A DNA stretch of 64,000 bases from the NCBI GenBank assembly GCA_027924585.1, contig BSBM01000637.1:5022001-5086000 (forward strand), read 5' to 3'. The notes below the pieces were generated by a model. It searched no databases. It had not been told where the DNA came from and was given only the letters and a program-made list of their open reading frames with translations. Below are positions 53,929-64,000 of the stretch, piece by piece. Positions within the stretch are counted from its first letter, which is position 1; the number at the start of each line of letters is the position of its first letter. Made by a program: the position numbers and the translations under genes. This DNA is from Larix kaempferi (lineage: Eukaryota > Streptophyta > Pinopsida > Pinales > Pinaceae).

Positions 53929-56690
53929 GATTAGAAAACATCTGATAGTTTTCAGAACAAATTCTTACACATAAAGAAATATGTCATACAGTCATGCAAT
54001 TATTTTAGCCAATGCTTCAATACAACATTTATCCATATCCCGTAACTTTCTAGATGCCTTCCAATCTCTACCAGAACATTGTTAAGAGTTTGCACTACTC
54101 CCAACATGTCAGCAAAGAGGTTTCATTCTAGATAAGTAGCAATGGAATGTTGTACAGTGCCATAGGCCACTTACCCATCAAATGCATATTAGTAGTATAT
54201 TGTTCATTAATGCAATCATTCTAATATGCACAATACATATCCTAAGTCTAGGAACATAAGCCTATACATCATTGAACAATTTTATTTAAACAAATAAATA
54301 TGTAAGAATGGTAATTAAAATACTTATCTTTGTTTGTTTGTTAGGTGGACTCGCTCTGAGTTTTTGCTTCCTTGCAGGAGATGCTAAAGTAGCTTCTTCT
54401 ACACCTTTCTGTTGTGGAATGCAGAAGGATGGTCAACTCCCTCTGGATATCTACATCCTTGCAGAAACTACTGGAGTGAGCTCCATCTTGATCTTTGCTT
54501 CATGGATTACCTATCCTTGAACCTATATTCATCCTAGGTCCCTATGCATACTTATTAGTATCATGATTGTGTTATCCTTGTAATCTCATACATTCATTAG
54601 TATATTTTCAATACTATCAAAACACAATAATCTTAAGCATGTATAGTCATGATCATTTCAAACATAAATAATAAGCATTAGTATTCAAGGTTTCAGGGAA
54701 GTCTTCTTTTACTCATACATATTCTTATTTGATCATAGGACTCTTCTGGTTAGTTGAATCATCAATCAAGATAAGAGATATAATATGCATAAAACCCATG
54801 ATTATTCAAACCTATACCTTCATGATTCTTTTGGTTAGTCATATCATCAATTATGGTAAGAAACACAATATGCATACAACCATGACTATTCAAACCTATG
54901 ACTCATGAATAATCATTATCAACAACACAACAATATAAGATCCTAACACTAGGATTCTAGCTTGATATAGGAAAAACATACCTCAATTAGCATACTAGCT
55001 AGTTATGTCTAACATACCTACATAATGTCTTCTGGTTCTCTTCAGTGACTTGTGCTAGTAACCTGCATGTCTCATAAGTTAGCCATTGTAGAACCAAGTT
55101 ATACATACCTCGTAAGTAGATCTTCTATGTGATCCATGACAATGGATGAATCTTTGTCTTCATGTCATCATGATCATATGTTCTTGAACTAGAACATGAT
55201 TTGTCTTTCTTGGTGTACCTTTCATGTTAGCGGACAACATAAACCTCATACAACACCATAATGCATTAGTACAATCATAAGTGTCAACAACCTAATGTAT
55301 GCATTCATAATTTTGTTAAGGTGATACGACAAGTCTAAAATCAAGATTGTTCTAACCGTAATTAAATGAATACAAACATATCATAAACTTAATCATGAAC
55401 AAATCTCGAGACATACCTGGATGAGTCATACCTGTCGAGATTGCTTGTAATATTCTTATGTAAGGCCTTAGCCCCATCTCCCTCTAAAATAGGAACTTTT
55501 TCACTTATGCAGGTGACCAATTCATCCTCTTCTAGGATTAAACCAATCCACTTGATTTGCAGGAACTGGATCTGGAGCTGTATTAGGGTTTTTCAGAGAA
55601 ACCCCAAAAATTCAAACTTCCGAAAGGATAAAAATATACGCCTTCATGAGCTGATCAAACTGGTATATTCAGAATTTTAAAACTCCAAAGTTTCACTCCT
55701 CAATTTTGCCTTTGAAACTTCCGGATTCACTGGACGTGACCCTGAACTAGGGTTTAATGAAGCCCACTCTTCTGCCTGATCAAAAAGTTTGATCCAAAGT
55801 TCTAACCTTTTATTTTTATGAGGAGCTTCCAGCCGTGGTCACATATTTCAAAAATTCCCATTTTTGCAGAAGCCCTAATTTTCCACTTTTCTGATCAAAG
55901 TCCCGAACTAGGGTCTGATCAAGTCCGGCCTTCTGCCAACCAAAAATTCTAATCTTGGTCTCTAAATTTTGATTTTGATGAATAGAATTCACCCGTGGTC
56001 TCTAATTACAAAAATTCCAACTTTATCCAAAACCCTAAATTCCGGAAGCCATGAATGAAGGTGCTAAAAAATAATTATGTTTTGACAGAAATATGTACCT
56101 GATTTTTTCTGGTGTAACTCCAATCTTTTCGATCCACAAGGTCTGAAATTTTTTTTGAGATATCATGACTTGTCATATTTCCATCTTAACAAGTCTGACC
56201 TCAATTCGATTCTCTGAGAGAGAGTTATGCCAAGTGTCGTAACGTGACCTATTTATGGGATAAAACAGGAGAGCAAACTTGTACGGCGTGCCATGTGTCC
56301 CTGGTTCAACTTCGGCCTCTGAAAAAGTTTCCTGAGATAGTACAATCTGTTTACTACCTGTCCCTTTTTATGAAATTTCATTTCGAGCTTCCTAGCCCAA
56401 GTTATGACCTTTTTTCCAAGGTCACATATTTTTGACTCAGATCTGGAAGAGGCAGAAACCCTATATTGTACAGATCGTAAATCACAAAGTAAAACGAATT
56501 AGAGGGTGTCCTTTGGACACAAGGTACATGGTGATATGATCTTGTACCTGTAAATGTTTCATATCCGAAAACTTCGCCAAAATAGATTTATAGAGAAAGT
56601 TCTACAATGACTGGTTTTTGCTATATCAAGCCCTAACATCGTAAGTGCAACAAGTGTCATACATGCCATATCATGCCTTCTTTTAGGCTA
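53929..56690 (-). other. Element J non-coding leader, homologous to that of C
   Basis: It fills the place of Gag, protease and integrase. Long stretches match 16062-18680 in the same order. No credible coding sequence. Confidence 0.78.
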
Positions 56691-56702
56691 GTTCCGATAC
56701 CA
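56691..56702 (-). other. Element J primer-binding site, degenerate
   Basis: The minus strand reads TGGTATCGGAAC, two changes from the initiator tRNA-Met site, directly beside the LTR. Confidence 0.75.
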
Positions 56703-57348
56703 TGTTAAATTTTCAGAATTTACTTCAAATTGATCTAGGATCTAAACTAAGAGAACAACATGTATAGCATATCTACAGCATATTAATCATGGACACAATA
56801 ATGCAAGCACACAAGAGACACAGAGTTTACTTGGGGAAAACCATAAAGGTGAAAAACCCCAATAACTTTCTCAGAGATAGATAGAGCAATGATACAACCA
56901 GAATACAAGAGATAGTCTTCTCGTAGCAGCAGATCCTCCTCCTCCACAAGTGTGCCACTCTCCAAAGTGTGAGTGAGTGAATAGAATAATAAAATAGATA
57001 TCTCTCAATCTCTATTTATACTAGACTTGACTTGCCTAATAACCTTTACTAGGTCGGCCTTAACTTAACCACATAACACAATGCTGACTGGGCCGACACC
57101 CAATAGGGTGGTCAAATAACCCTTTGACCCACATGGATAATCCCCACTAGGGTGGTCTAATAACCCTTCGACCCACATGATTTATACTGGGCCGACCCCG
57201 ACAAGGTGGTCTAATAACCCATCAAGTATAAGTTACGGCACTTACAATATAAATGACGACACTTCCGTATATAGGAATAATAACATCTCTATAGGAATAC
57301 AATATACATATATGTGAAATACATTCTGAAGTTACATATACATCAATA
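56703..57348 (-). repeat. Element J 5' LTR (right)
   Basis: 646 bp, aligning with the left LTR throughout. It ends catcaata, where the left LTR ends catcaaca. Confidence 0.92.
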
Positions 57349-57587
57349 GGAGAATCTTTCCTTGTGTAGGTCCCACACCACCTATGCACCCTCATGACCA
57401 AATGACACCTTATTTTTCCATTATTATTATTTGTTTAGACCCTTTAATGTGTATTTTCCATTCTAAGGTTCATTTGGGTCTTATAGCTCCCTTATTCCAA
57501 GTCCAAATGTTTGCACTCCAACCTAGGGAACTAGTAGATTGGTGGATATTTTTCCTTCATGAGATTTATTTGGATGGGGACATTACA

Positions 57588-59690
57588 ATACTTCGCACCC
57601 AAGATTACTTATCCCCAAGCAATTCCAAATTGGGATGATACAAAATTTGTTCATCTTACCATGTGGCATCCTCACTTATCAAATATTTCCAGTGTACCAA
57701 ATATTTTGTTATGGTTCTGCTCCTTAATTTCCTTTCCCTTGCTTTCAATGTTTTTTTTTGGAATGAGTATGATTTGTCCTTCAACATCTAATGGAGCGAG
57801 TGTTTCTGAAATCAAAATTTTCTTCCAATCACCTTCTTAAGGCATGAAACATGAAACACATTATGGATTTTTATTCCTTCCATAAGTTCTACTTCATAAG
57901 CTACCTCCCCAATAATTCGAATTATCTTATATGGACCATAAAACCTTGGTTTAATATTTTATGATCCTATTCCTTTAAAGGTGGTTTGTTTATATGGTTT
58001 AAGCCTCAAATAAACCAAATCATTCACTTGAAAGGTTCTTTCTTTCCTATGTTGATCCGTATTTTTTTTTTTGCTGATTTTGGGAAACCTACAAATTGTC
58101 TCTTAGGAGCTTCAAAATATCTTGAATTTCCTCAATCCAATCCTTATCTTTTGGGGCCCTACTATCACCAAAAATGTGATAAAAAAAGGTGAGTGATTCA
58201 TAACCATAAAGTGATTTGAAGGGATACATGCCAATGGACATATGAAAGGTAGTATTGCAGCAAAAATCACCCAAATGTAGCTATTTAACCCATGCTTTTT
58301 GCTTCCCACCAACATAGTTTCTCAAGTATCCCTCCAACCATTGGTTCACCCTTTTTGTTTTTCCATCAGTTTGTGGATGATATCTTGTGCTAGAATTCAA
58401 TTGTGTTCCCACCAACTTGAAGAGTTCTTGCCAAAAAGAACTCATAAATATGCTATCCATGTCACTCACAATGTTTTTGGGAAGTCCATGCAATTTGAAA
58501 ACATCTCTAAAGAATAGCCCATCTACTTGTGTAGCAATAAATGATGAGGAAATAGCAAATAAATGAGCAAATTTGGTGAGTCTATCCACCACAACATAAA
58601 AACAATCCTTAACAAGCGCCTTAGGAAAACCTGTGACAAAATCCATGGAGATGCTTTCCCACTTTTGTTCTGGAATACGAAATGGTTGTAAGAGACCAAT
58701 AGGATGGGTGTGCTCAATTTTGTTTTTCTAACATATCTTGCATTCATTCACATACTTTAAAACATCTTCCTTAAAAAAATTTCAAAAAAATATGTCTTAG
58801 CTGCCATATGTTTTAAAGAAACCGGGATGGCCTGCTAAAGGAGAATCATGAGCTGCATTCAAGATATTTTGCTTTAAATTCAAACCATGAACTAAGTATA
58901 TTCGATCTTTATAGTAGATTAATACATTCAATACATTGTACCTATCATCTCCCTTGGCCCCATATAACAATTCACAAGAAAATATATCTTTGGCATACTC
59001 TACTATTAGCACATATTTCCAATCTTTTGAAATGTTCACAAGGGAAAGTAAGGGCCTCCTAGATAATGCATCTGCTACAAAATTATTCTTCCATTTAACA
59101 TATTCAATGTCAAAATAAAACGCTTGAATATTACTCACCCACTTTTTTTTCCTTTCATTCAGATATTTTTGTGTAAGGAAGTGCTTTAAATTGTTATGAT
59201 CAGTTTTGATGACAAATTTGTTCCCCACCAGATATTGTCTAAACTTGGGCAAGGCATGCATGATGGTCAACATTTCCTTGTCATATATGGAGTAGAGCCT
59301 CTCATGTGGCTTCCATTTTCTGCTTTTAAAATATATGAGGTGTTGATTTTGCTTTAGTAATACCCATATGCCTTCCCCTGATGCATCACATTCCAAAACA
59401 ATTGGTTTAGAAAAATATGCTAATGCAAGCACATGACAAATACTCATTACCTATTTCTTTCTTTGGAAATCCTTTTCTGCATCTTCATCCCATTGGAAAG
59501 CATCCTTCTTGTTCAAATCAGTGAGAGGAGTAGTCAATTTGGAAAACCCCTTCACGAATTTTCTATAGTAAGTGTAGATTCCAATAAAGCCCCTCAATCT
59601 AGTGATATTTTTGGGTGATGGCCATTCTAGAATAGCTTTTATTTTCTCCCAGTGAACCTTTACCCCATTCTTCCCAATTAGGTTCCTGTT
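57588..59690 (-). pseudogene. pol: Element K chromovirus pol (partial), minus strand
   Basis: Read from right to left. RT end and connection: VKVHWEKIKAILEWPSPKNI and LRGFIGIYTYYRKFV (59680-59520). RNase H: VLECDASGEGIWVLLKQ, RLYSIYDKEMLTIMHALPKF, IKTDHNNLKHFLTQ and FVADALSRRPL (59430-59040). Integrase: MDFVTGFPKALVKDCF, NIVSDMDSIFMSSFW (usually S-D-R-D) and KRVNQWLEGYLRNYVG. Chromodomain (about 57710-57600): LRSRTITKYLVHW, SEDATW, stop, ILYHPNLELL. Several frame changes. Upstream RT, protease and Gag are missing: the frame joins foreign sequence near 59690. Same family style as A. Confidence 0.88.
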
Positions 59691-60789
59691 TGCAGGAAAC
59701 ACCCTTCGGACCAATTTGATTATTAATTTAATTTGTCTCTTCATTAAATTATTGAATGTCCTATTATCAATACTCATAAATTTATATTTTAGGAGTGCCT
59801 TCAAAATCTTTGACTCTGAAGGTACTCCCAATAAGGTTATAGTTTTGATTAAGGCATTAGAAATGGAAGTGATATCAGATATCAAATTGGTTTGACCATA
59901 TCAATCCTACTTCATCTCCAGTTTGATCATTATGATTTTATGATTGAATGGAGTTTCGAATTTTAGTAGCTCCTAAAATTTACAGATTGGATCATTCATG
60001 CAGAGTAAGGTTATGTAAAAGTATTACACTCATTGTTTCTATTCTATGACTTATGAACAAATACCTTACATGACACATTATTGTTTTGATCTATCTGCAT
60101 AATCTCAATTAATTCACTTACCTCAAGGAACAAATCTCACCATGGCAATCATGAGGATAAAAGGTCATCTCATATCATTATCACAATTTTGTCATTTATA
60201 CACTTATCCTTATGTTTGAACTGTGCATTTTATGATGAGGAAGAACTATGTGATTATGAACTTTTCAATAATGCCTTGGAGTAAGGTTAATTCTAGTAAT
60301 TCGATCATGTTGATTAAAGCATCTCTCTAGGCATGGTTATAGTTATGGTTGTATTTATTTCTTGTTTTATATCATTATAATATTAACCATGATTTCGGTT
60401 TGATCAATCATACTATTCCCTAATAATATTTGTTATTATTAATTTGTATTTGGGGAAAATTATGCGATTGTAACCTCTAATTTATGCTTTGAAGGAAAGA
60501 ACAAACCATCATTTTATCTTAATGATCATATTGATATGGAGGTATGTTGGTATTAGCATTGGCATTAGTGTAAAGATTAATGGTTTGATATTTCCATAAT
60601 CAGTTGTTTCCATCTGTCGATTCATAATGACACAAATGTCACTTCTAGCTATTGCCCACTCACCACATTCCTAAAGACCATTATTGCACTATATGTGCTT
60701 TGCAAACTCCAACGACTCCTTCTCGTTCAAGGGGACATTGAATTACAAATTGGGGACCTTGAATTACAGTTAACGAAATAATTTGTCTC
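59691..60789. other. Unassigned sequence right of element K
   Basis: From 59691 to 59885 a minus-strand open stretch continues the K frame but has no RT features, so K is truncated here. The rest is AT-rich without recognised genes or repeats. Confidence 0.45.
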
Positions 60790-62110
60790 TCAGGCTATAA
60801 CGCTCCCGACAACTGGAGAATGATGGTTCAAAGGTAAGCACATGAAGAGTCAAGAATGGAAATTGATTTTAATCAAAGACAATCAACAGGTTCAGTCGAA
60901 ATTTGGTTTCTTCTCGAGAATGTTGAAGAAGAAATGGCAGTCTTTACTTGGGCTTATTATTAGGTATGTAGCATGCGAAGGCTGTCTTTCCCAAACTCAT
61001 TTTTATCATTTAAGGTTGTTTTTGGCTCTTAAGGGTCGTCCCATGAATATGTCGTATTAATTCATCAATAGCCTGCACAAAATGGCTTGTGCCTTTCAGT
61101 CCAATATCACCGTTAAAGATCACAGCCTTTTCCGCATAGGCTGAGTCAACTAGGTGATAGCTAGGATTATTTTCTGAGAGGAATGGGTATGGGATAAATG
61201 AAGAGTGGCCTCAGTAGAACCTGAAAACGCGACACAAGTGATGGGGTGATGCGTTCGAAAAAATTAACCTAGAAACCAGTGATGAAGGTGAGGAAATCAG
61301 TTCTACTAAAACCCTAGGCCAAGAAGAAACAACAGTAAAATTTGAATTCAACCCTGAAGCTATGTGTGAAAACCCCCAATTCGAGGTAGATACACCTGTT
61401 ATCACTGCTGGTAACGTTGAGAAAGATCCTCTGGGTTTAATTCTAACAAATAGACATTCTCAAGATGAAGGTGAGAGTAGTATAGCCATGAGTGAAAAAG
61501 AAACCCGCAGGAGATCCCGTAGCATGACCGCGACTCTATTTGTAGAGAGAAATTTGTTCGAAGGGGATGCACCCGTTGTAGATCTCAGTGACGCATCGGA
61601 CTCTCGACCAAATAATGACGGCATGGAACACATTGACCCCAAATTTTTATACGATTCCACGTCTGAAACAAGGGCACGAAACGCCCAACAAACAAATCAT
61701 TTTCCCAATATAGATCAGGAAGTTGACCAAAAGCCATGTAAAGGGGTAGAAAGGGTTGGTAAGCCGAATGTGGAAGTGGAATAAGTACTTGTTCAATCAC
61801 CCCAAGCTCAGGTAATATCATCATTGGAGATCGAACTTAAGGAAGCTCAACTCATTAATACTTTTGATGTTGAAGAAATCACCCATTTGAAGAATCAATT
61901 AGGAATATGGACCGATAAATGGAATAGTATGTGGGACAACACAAATGAGTACAAAGCTCATGGAAAGAACCTGGTGTTAAAAAATTAGAAACTAGTCAGA
62001 CAGAACAAGATTGCAAATGCAAGGGTTATGACATTTAAAGCTAAACTAAATGAAGCCCGAAGGATTGGCTCGGTTCGCGTTTCTATTGAATCATCCCCAA
62101 AACCCTGATG
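60790..62110 (+). pseudogene. Broken ORF resembling a retroelement-associated plant protein
   Basis: Plus-strand open segments 60842-61060 and 61362-61784, with readable sequence between and after them to TGA at about 62109, look like one decayed ORF of about 430 codons. The first part has KKKWQSLLGLIIRYVACEG, QTHFYHLRLFLALKG and SLHKMACAFQSN, reminiscent of the putative plant transposon protein domain found in extra ORFs of gypsy elements. The last part is E/K-rich with EITHLKNQLGIWTDKWNSM and may be coiled coil. The family call is tentative. It could be the 3' ORF of an element whose LTR follows. Confidence 0.45.
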
Positions 62111-63678
62111 TTCTTAAAAGACGAGTCACATTTTTGTTTGATGATTAAATTTTGTCAATTTAAATGGATTGTAAAAAACGACAAATACAGGTAAATCATT
62201 CACGTTTTTGGCTCTTGTTTTTAATACAAAGTGTTTTATAAGGACACATGCAAAATTAAAATTCTGCAGGCATCCTATTTATCATTTATTTTTATTTATC
62301 AACGCTTTGTTACTGATTTTGTTTTGAAAAATTACAGGTGTGATTTTGTTCACGAATGGAAGATCAATTCTTTTGCTTGTGATTTTGGAATGTGCTTGTT
62401 GGAGCTTACCTCTTCCTCGATGCTATGAATGTGGAATGATTTTCTGATGTGCTCGTGGCTTATTTTCTATTTTTGGCATTGGTAGTTCTGGAATATCAGT
62501 TTCAGTGAACATCTTCATGCAGAAGGCACGATAATGGATTCATACAGTAAGTCAGTTATCTCCTCTCCACACTACTCTATCCTGAATCTGACTCAACGAC
62601 ATACCTAATTCATGAATGAATTGGCATCGGCTTGTACTAAGTTTTTGTTGGATATTTGGATAAAGATCCATGTAGTTTCATAGAGATAGGGTAGTTAATG
62701 ATTAGATGCTCTAAGTTGTCTATATAAACAAGTTCAAAACATGGTACAAGGGTTTGATTTTTGGAAACTGAGAGAAACATTATCAAAACAGTGTTATAAT
62801 ATTTTCTGCTTTAAGTTGAAGTCTTCTTTGAATTTGTTCTAGAGAACTGAGCTACTGCAGAAGTTTCAAGACTCTTATCAAGTTTTGACATCCATATTAT
62901 CTATGCTACATATATTTTTTGGTTTATTCTCTCTTGTCTATCTTTCATTAGCATATATATACTGTGATATTATATGTTAAGTTATCATTTCATGGATTTG
63001 AATTCATGTTTTATTTTCAGGATATGAGTAATTTATTTCAAAGATGAAAGTGATAAACTGTTTTGGGCTATTTCAGATTTGCATAAATTATATATTCTAT
63101 TACTTCTTATTTGTGTGTATGTTGTGTCTTATGTACAAGCTGAGTTGTGATTATATGTTTCCATATTTCCAGAAATTGCATAATAGATTGATATTACTGG
63201 TTTTAGTTTGATTTATATTACAATCATTCTGCAAGGGATTTTTATCTTATGTAGAAATGTAACAGTTCATTTTAATGTTGGGGATTTCTCTGCCGGGTTA
63301 AAGTGTTAATTGTCCTCTTATTTCAGACTTGAAATCATAAACATTTCCCATGCTCCTGGCCGGGATAGGAAGTAGTTATTAGGTCATTGTAGTGTAGATT
63401 TTAGGAGCTAATAAATAGTTGCATTGTAGGATAGGATAGTTTCTTCTAGAGTTAGTTAGGTATTAGATTTAGTTTCTTCCATTAGTTAGTAATTGACGTC
63501 AAAAATTCGATACTCACTCACATTCAAGAGACTCTCTACTTTCAAGAGAAAATCATAAAGGTAGCAGGGCCTCGATCCTCTGAAAAATAATTACCTTAAA
63601 CATTCACAAAATTGCATTAAGTTGAGTGTGTGGACAGTTTTTCCCTAAGTTGGCCAAGATCAGTTTCTCAGGACAACA
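62111..63678 (+). repeat. Candidate LTR of element L
   Basis: AT-rich, non-coding, ending GGACAACA directly before a primer-binding-site-like sequence. A TATA-like ctaataaatag lies near 63409. The left end is not defined; the LTR may start well inside this interval. No second copy in the window. Confidence 0.4.
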
Positions 63679-63692
63679 AATTGCGCTAGAAG
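63679..63692 (+). other. Primer-binding-site remnant of element L
   Basis: aattgcgctagaag after ...ACAACA resembles the junction aattggcgctagaag seen after 5' LTRs of many plant gypsy elements (from memory), with one base missing. This marks a plus-strand 5' LTR end. Element M is inserted directly after it. Confidence 0.45.
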
Positions 63693-64000
63693 TGTTAAAT
63701 TTTTAGAATTTACTTCAATCTGATCTAGGATATTAACTGAGAGAACAACATCTACATCAAATCTACAGCATATCAATCATGGACACAATAATGCAAGCAC
63801 ACAAGAGACACAGAGTGTACCTGGGGAAAACCATAAAGGTGAAAAACCCCAATAACTTTCTCAGAGATAGATAGAGCAATGATACAACCAGAATACAAGA
63901 GATAGTCTTCTCCTAGTAGCAGAGCCTCCTCCTCCACAAGTGCGCCACTCTCCAAAGTGTGAGTGAGAGAAATAGAATGTGTAAAATGAGAGAGACACAC
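63693..64000 (-). repeat. Element M: J-like copia LTR, cut by the window end
   Basis: TGTTAAATTTTTAGAATT and the following 300 bp align with the J LTR starts at 50262 and 56703. The orientation matches J. The rest is outside the window. Confidence 0.9.

Larger units (their letters stand above)
50262..57348 (-). mobile_element. Element J: Ty1/copia element, relative of C
   Basis: LTRs at 50262-50902 and 56703-57348 with a perfect duplication ggaga (50257-50261, 57349-57353). The polypurine tract (minus) adjoins the left LTR and a degenerate initiator tRNA-Met site adjoins the right LTR, so it reads on the minus strand. Internally there are tandem arrays, a deleted RT/RNase H and a long non-coding leader, in the same order as C. 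The last LTR base pair has mutated from CA to TA. Confidence 0.93.
48740..57587 (-). repeat. Element K 3' LTR (minus strand), split by J
   Basis: The right end is firm: reading minus, chromodomain end, TTGGGTGCGAAGTAT, then TGTAATGTCCCC at 57587. The LTR continues leftward to 57354, is interrupted by J (50262-57348), and resumes at 50261. Homology to LTR I (inverted) covers about 49880-50100. The left end is proposed at 48740 (TGTAATATCC on the plus strand), giving about 1.75 kb without J; this boundary is uncertain. Confidence 0.6.

Overview
The window is eukaryotic nuclear DNA from a plant and consists almost entirely of LTR retrotransposons inserted into one another. I see no host gene, tRNA, rRNA or bacterial feature. 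Plant origin rests on Ty3/gypsy chromoviruses with a C-terminal chromodomain, a Tat-type gypsy element with an archaeal-type RNase H, Ty1/copia elements primed by initiator tRNA-Met, and a LINE ORF1 fragment of the DUF4283/CCHC type. The dense old nesting and the style of element D suggest a gymnosperm such as a conifer. That assignment is an inference.

Layout (elements lettered A-M). A (1 to about 5577, +) is a decayed chromovirus entering from the left. B (5582-8401 and 34509 to about 40348, +) is a Tat-like gypsy element split by a 26.1 kb insertion. That insertion is C (8402-34508, -), a Ty1/copia element with target-site duplication (TSD) acggg; removing C plus one TSD restores B's reading frame. 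C carries D (19080-34307, +; gypsy, TSD cccat/ctcat) in its right LTR. D carries E (26725-32565, +; gypsy), which has a rearranged 3' end. C also carries F (11599-15912, -; TSD actcc), an LTR element with a single intact 381-codon Gag-like ORF and no pol. F's right LTR carries H (13943-15230, solo LTR, TSD atgag). The nest is four levels deep on two branches, giving the relative ages B > C > D,F > E,H.

Right of the nest, the tail of B carries G (40349-43644, +; TSD gatca), a decayed relative of F with a homologous 379-codon Gag-like ORF. Then come a solo LTR I (44525-47419), a LINE ORF1 remnant (47420-48310, -), and a chromovirus K on the minus strand (pol 57588-59690). K's LTR (about 48740-57587) is split by J (50262-57348, -; copia, TSD ggaga), a relative of C. 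The last 4 kb hold a broken + strand ORF (60790-62110), an LTR end with a primer-binding site (63679-63692), and the start of another J-like copia LTR, M (63693-64000).

The most interesting features are these. F and G form a gag-only, pol-less lineage. C and J form a complementary RT/RNase H-only lineage with a shared non-coding leader. D has a second Gag-like domain between protease and RT. E has an insertion scar (about 92-bp flanking duplication plus inverted terminal duplication) that does not look integrase-made.
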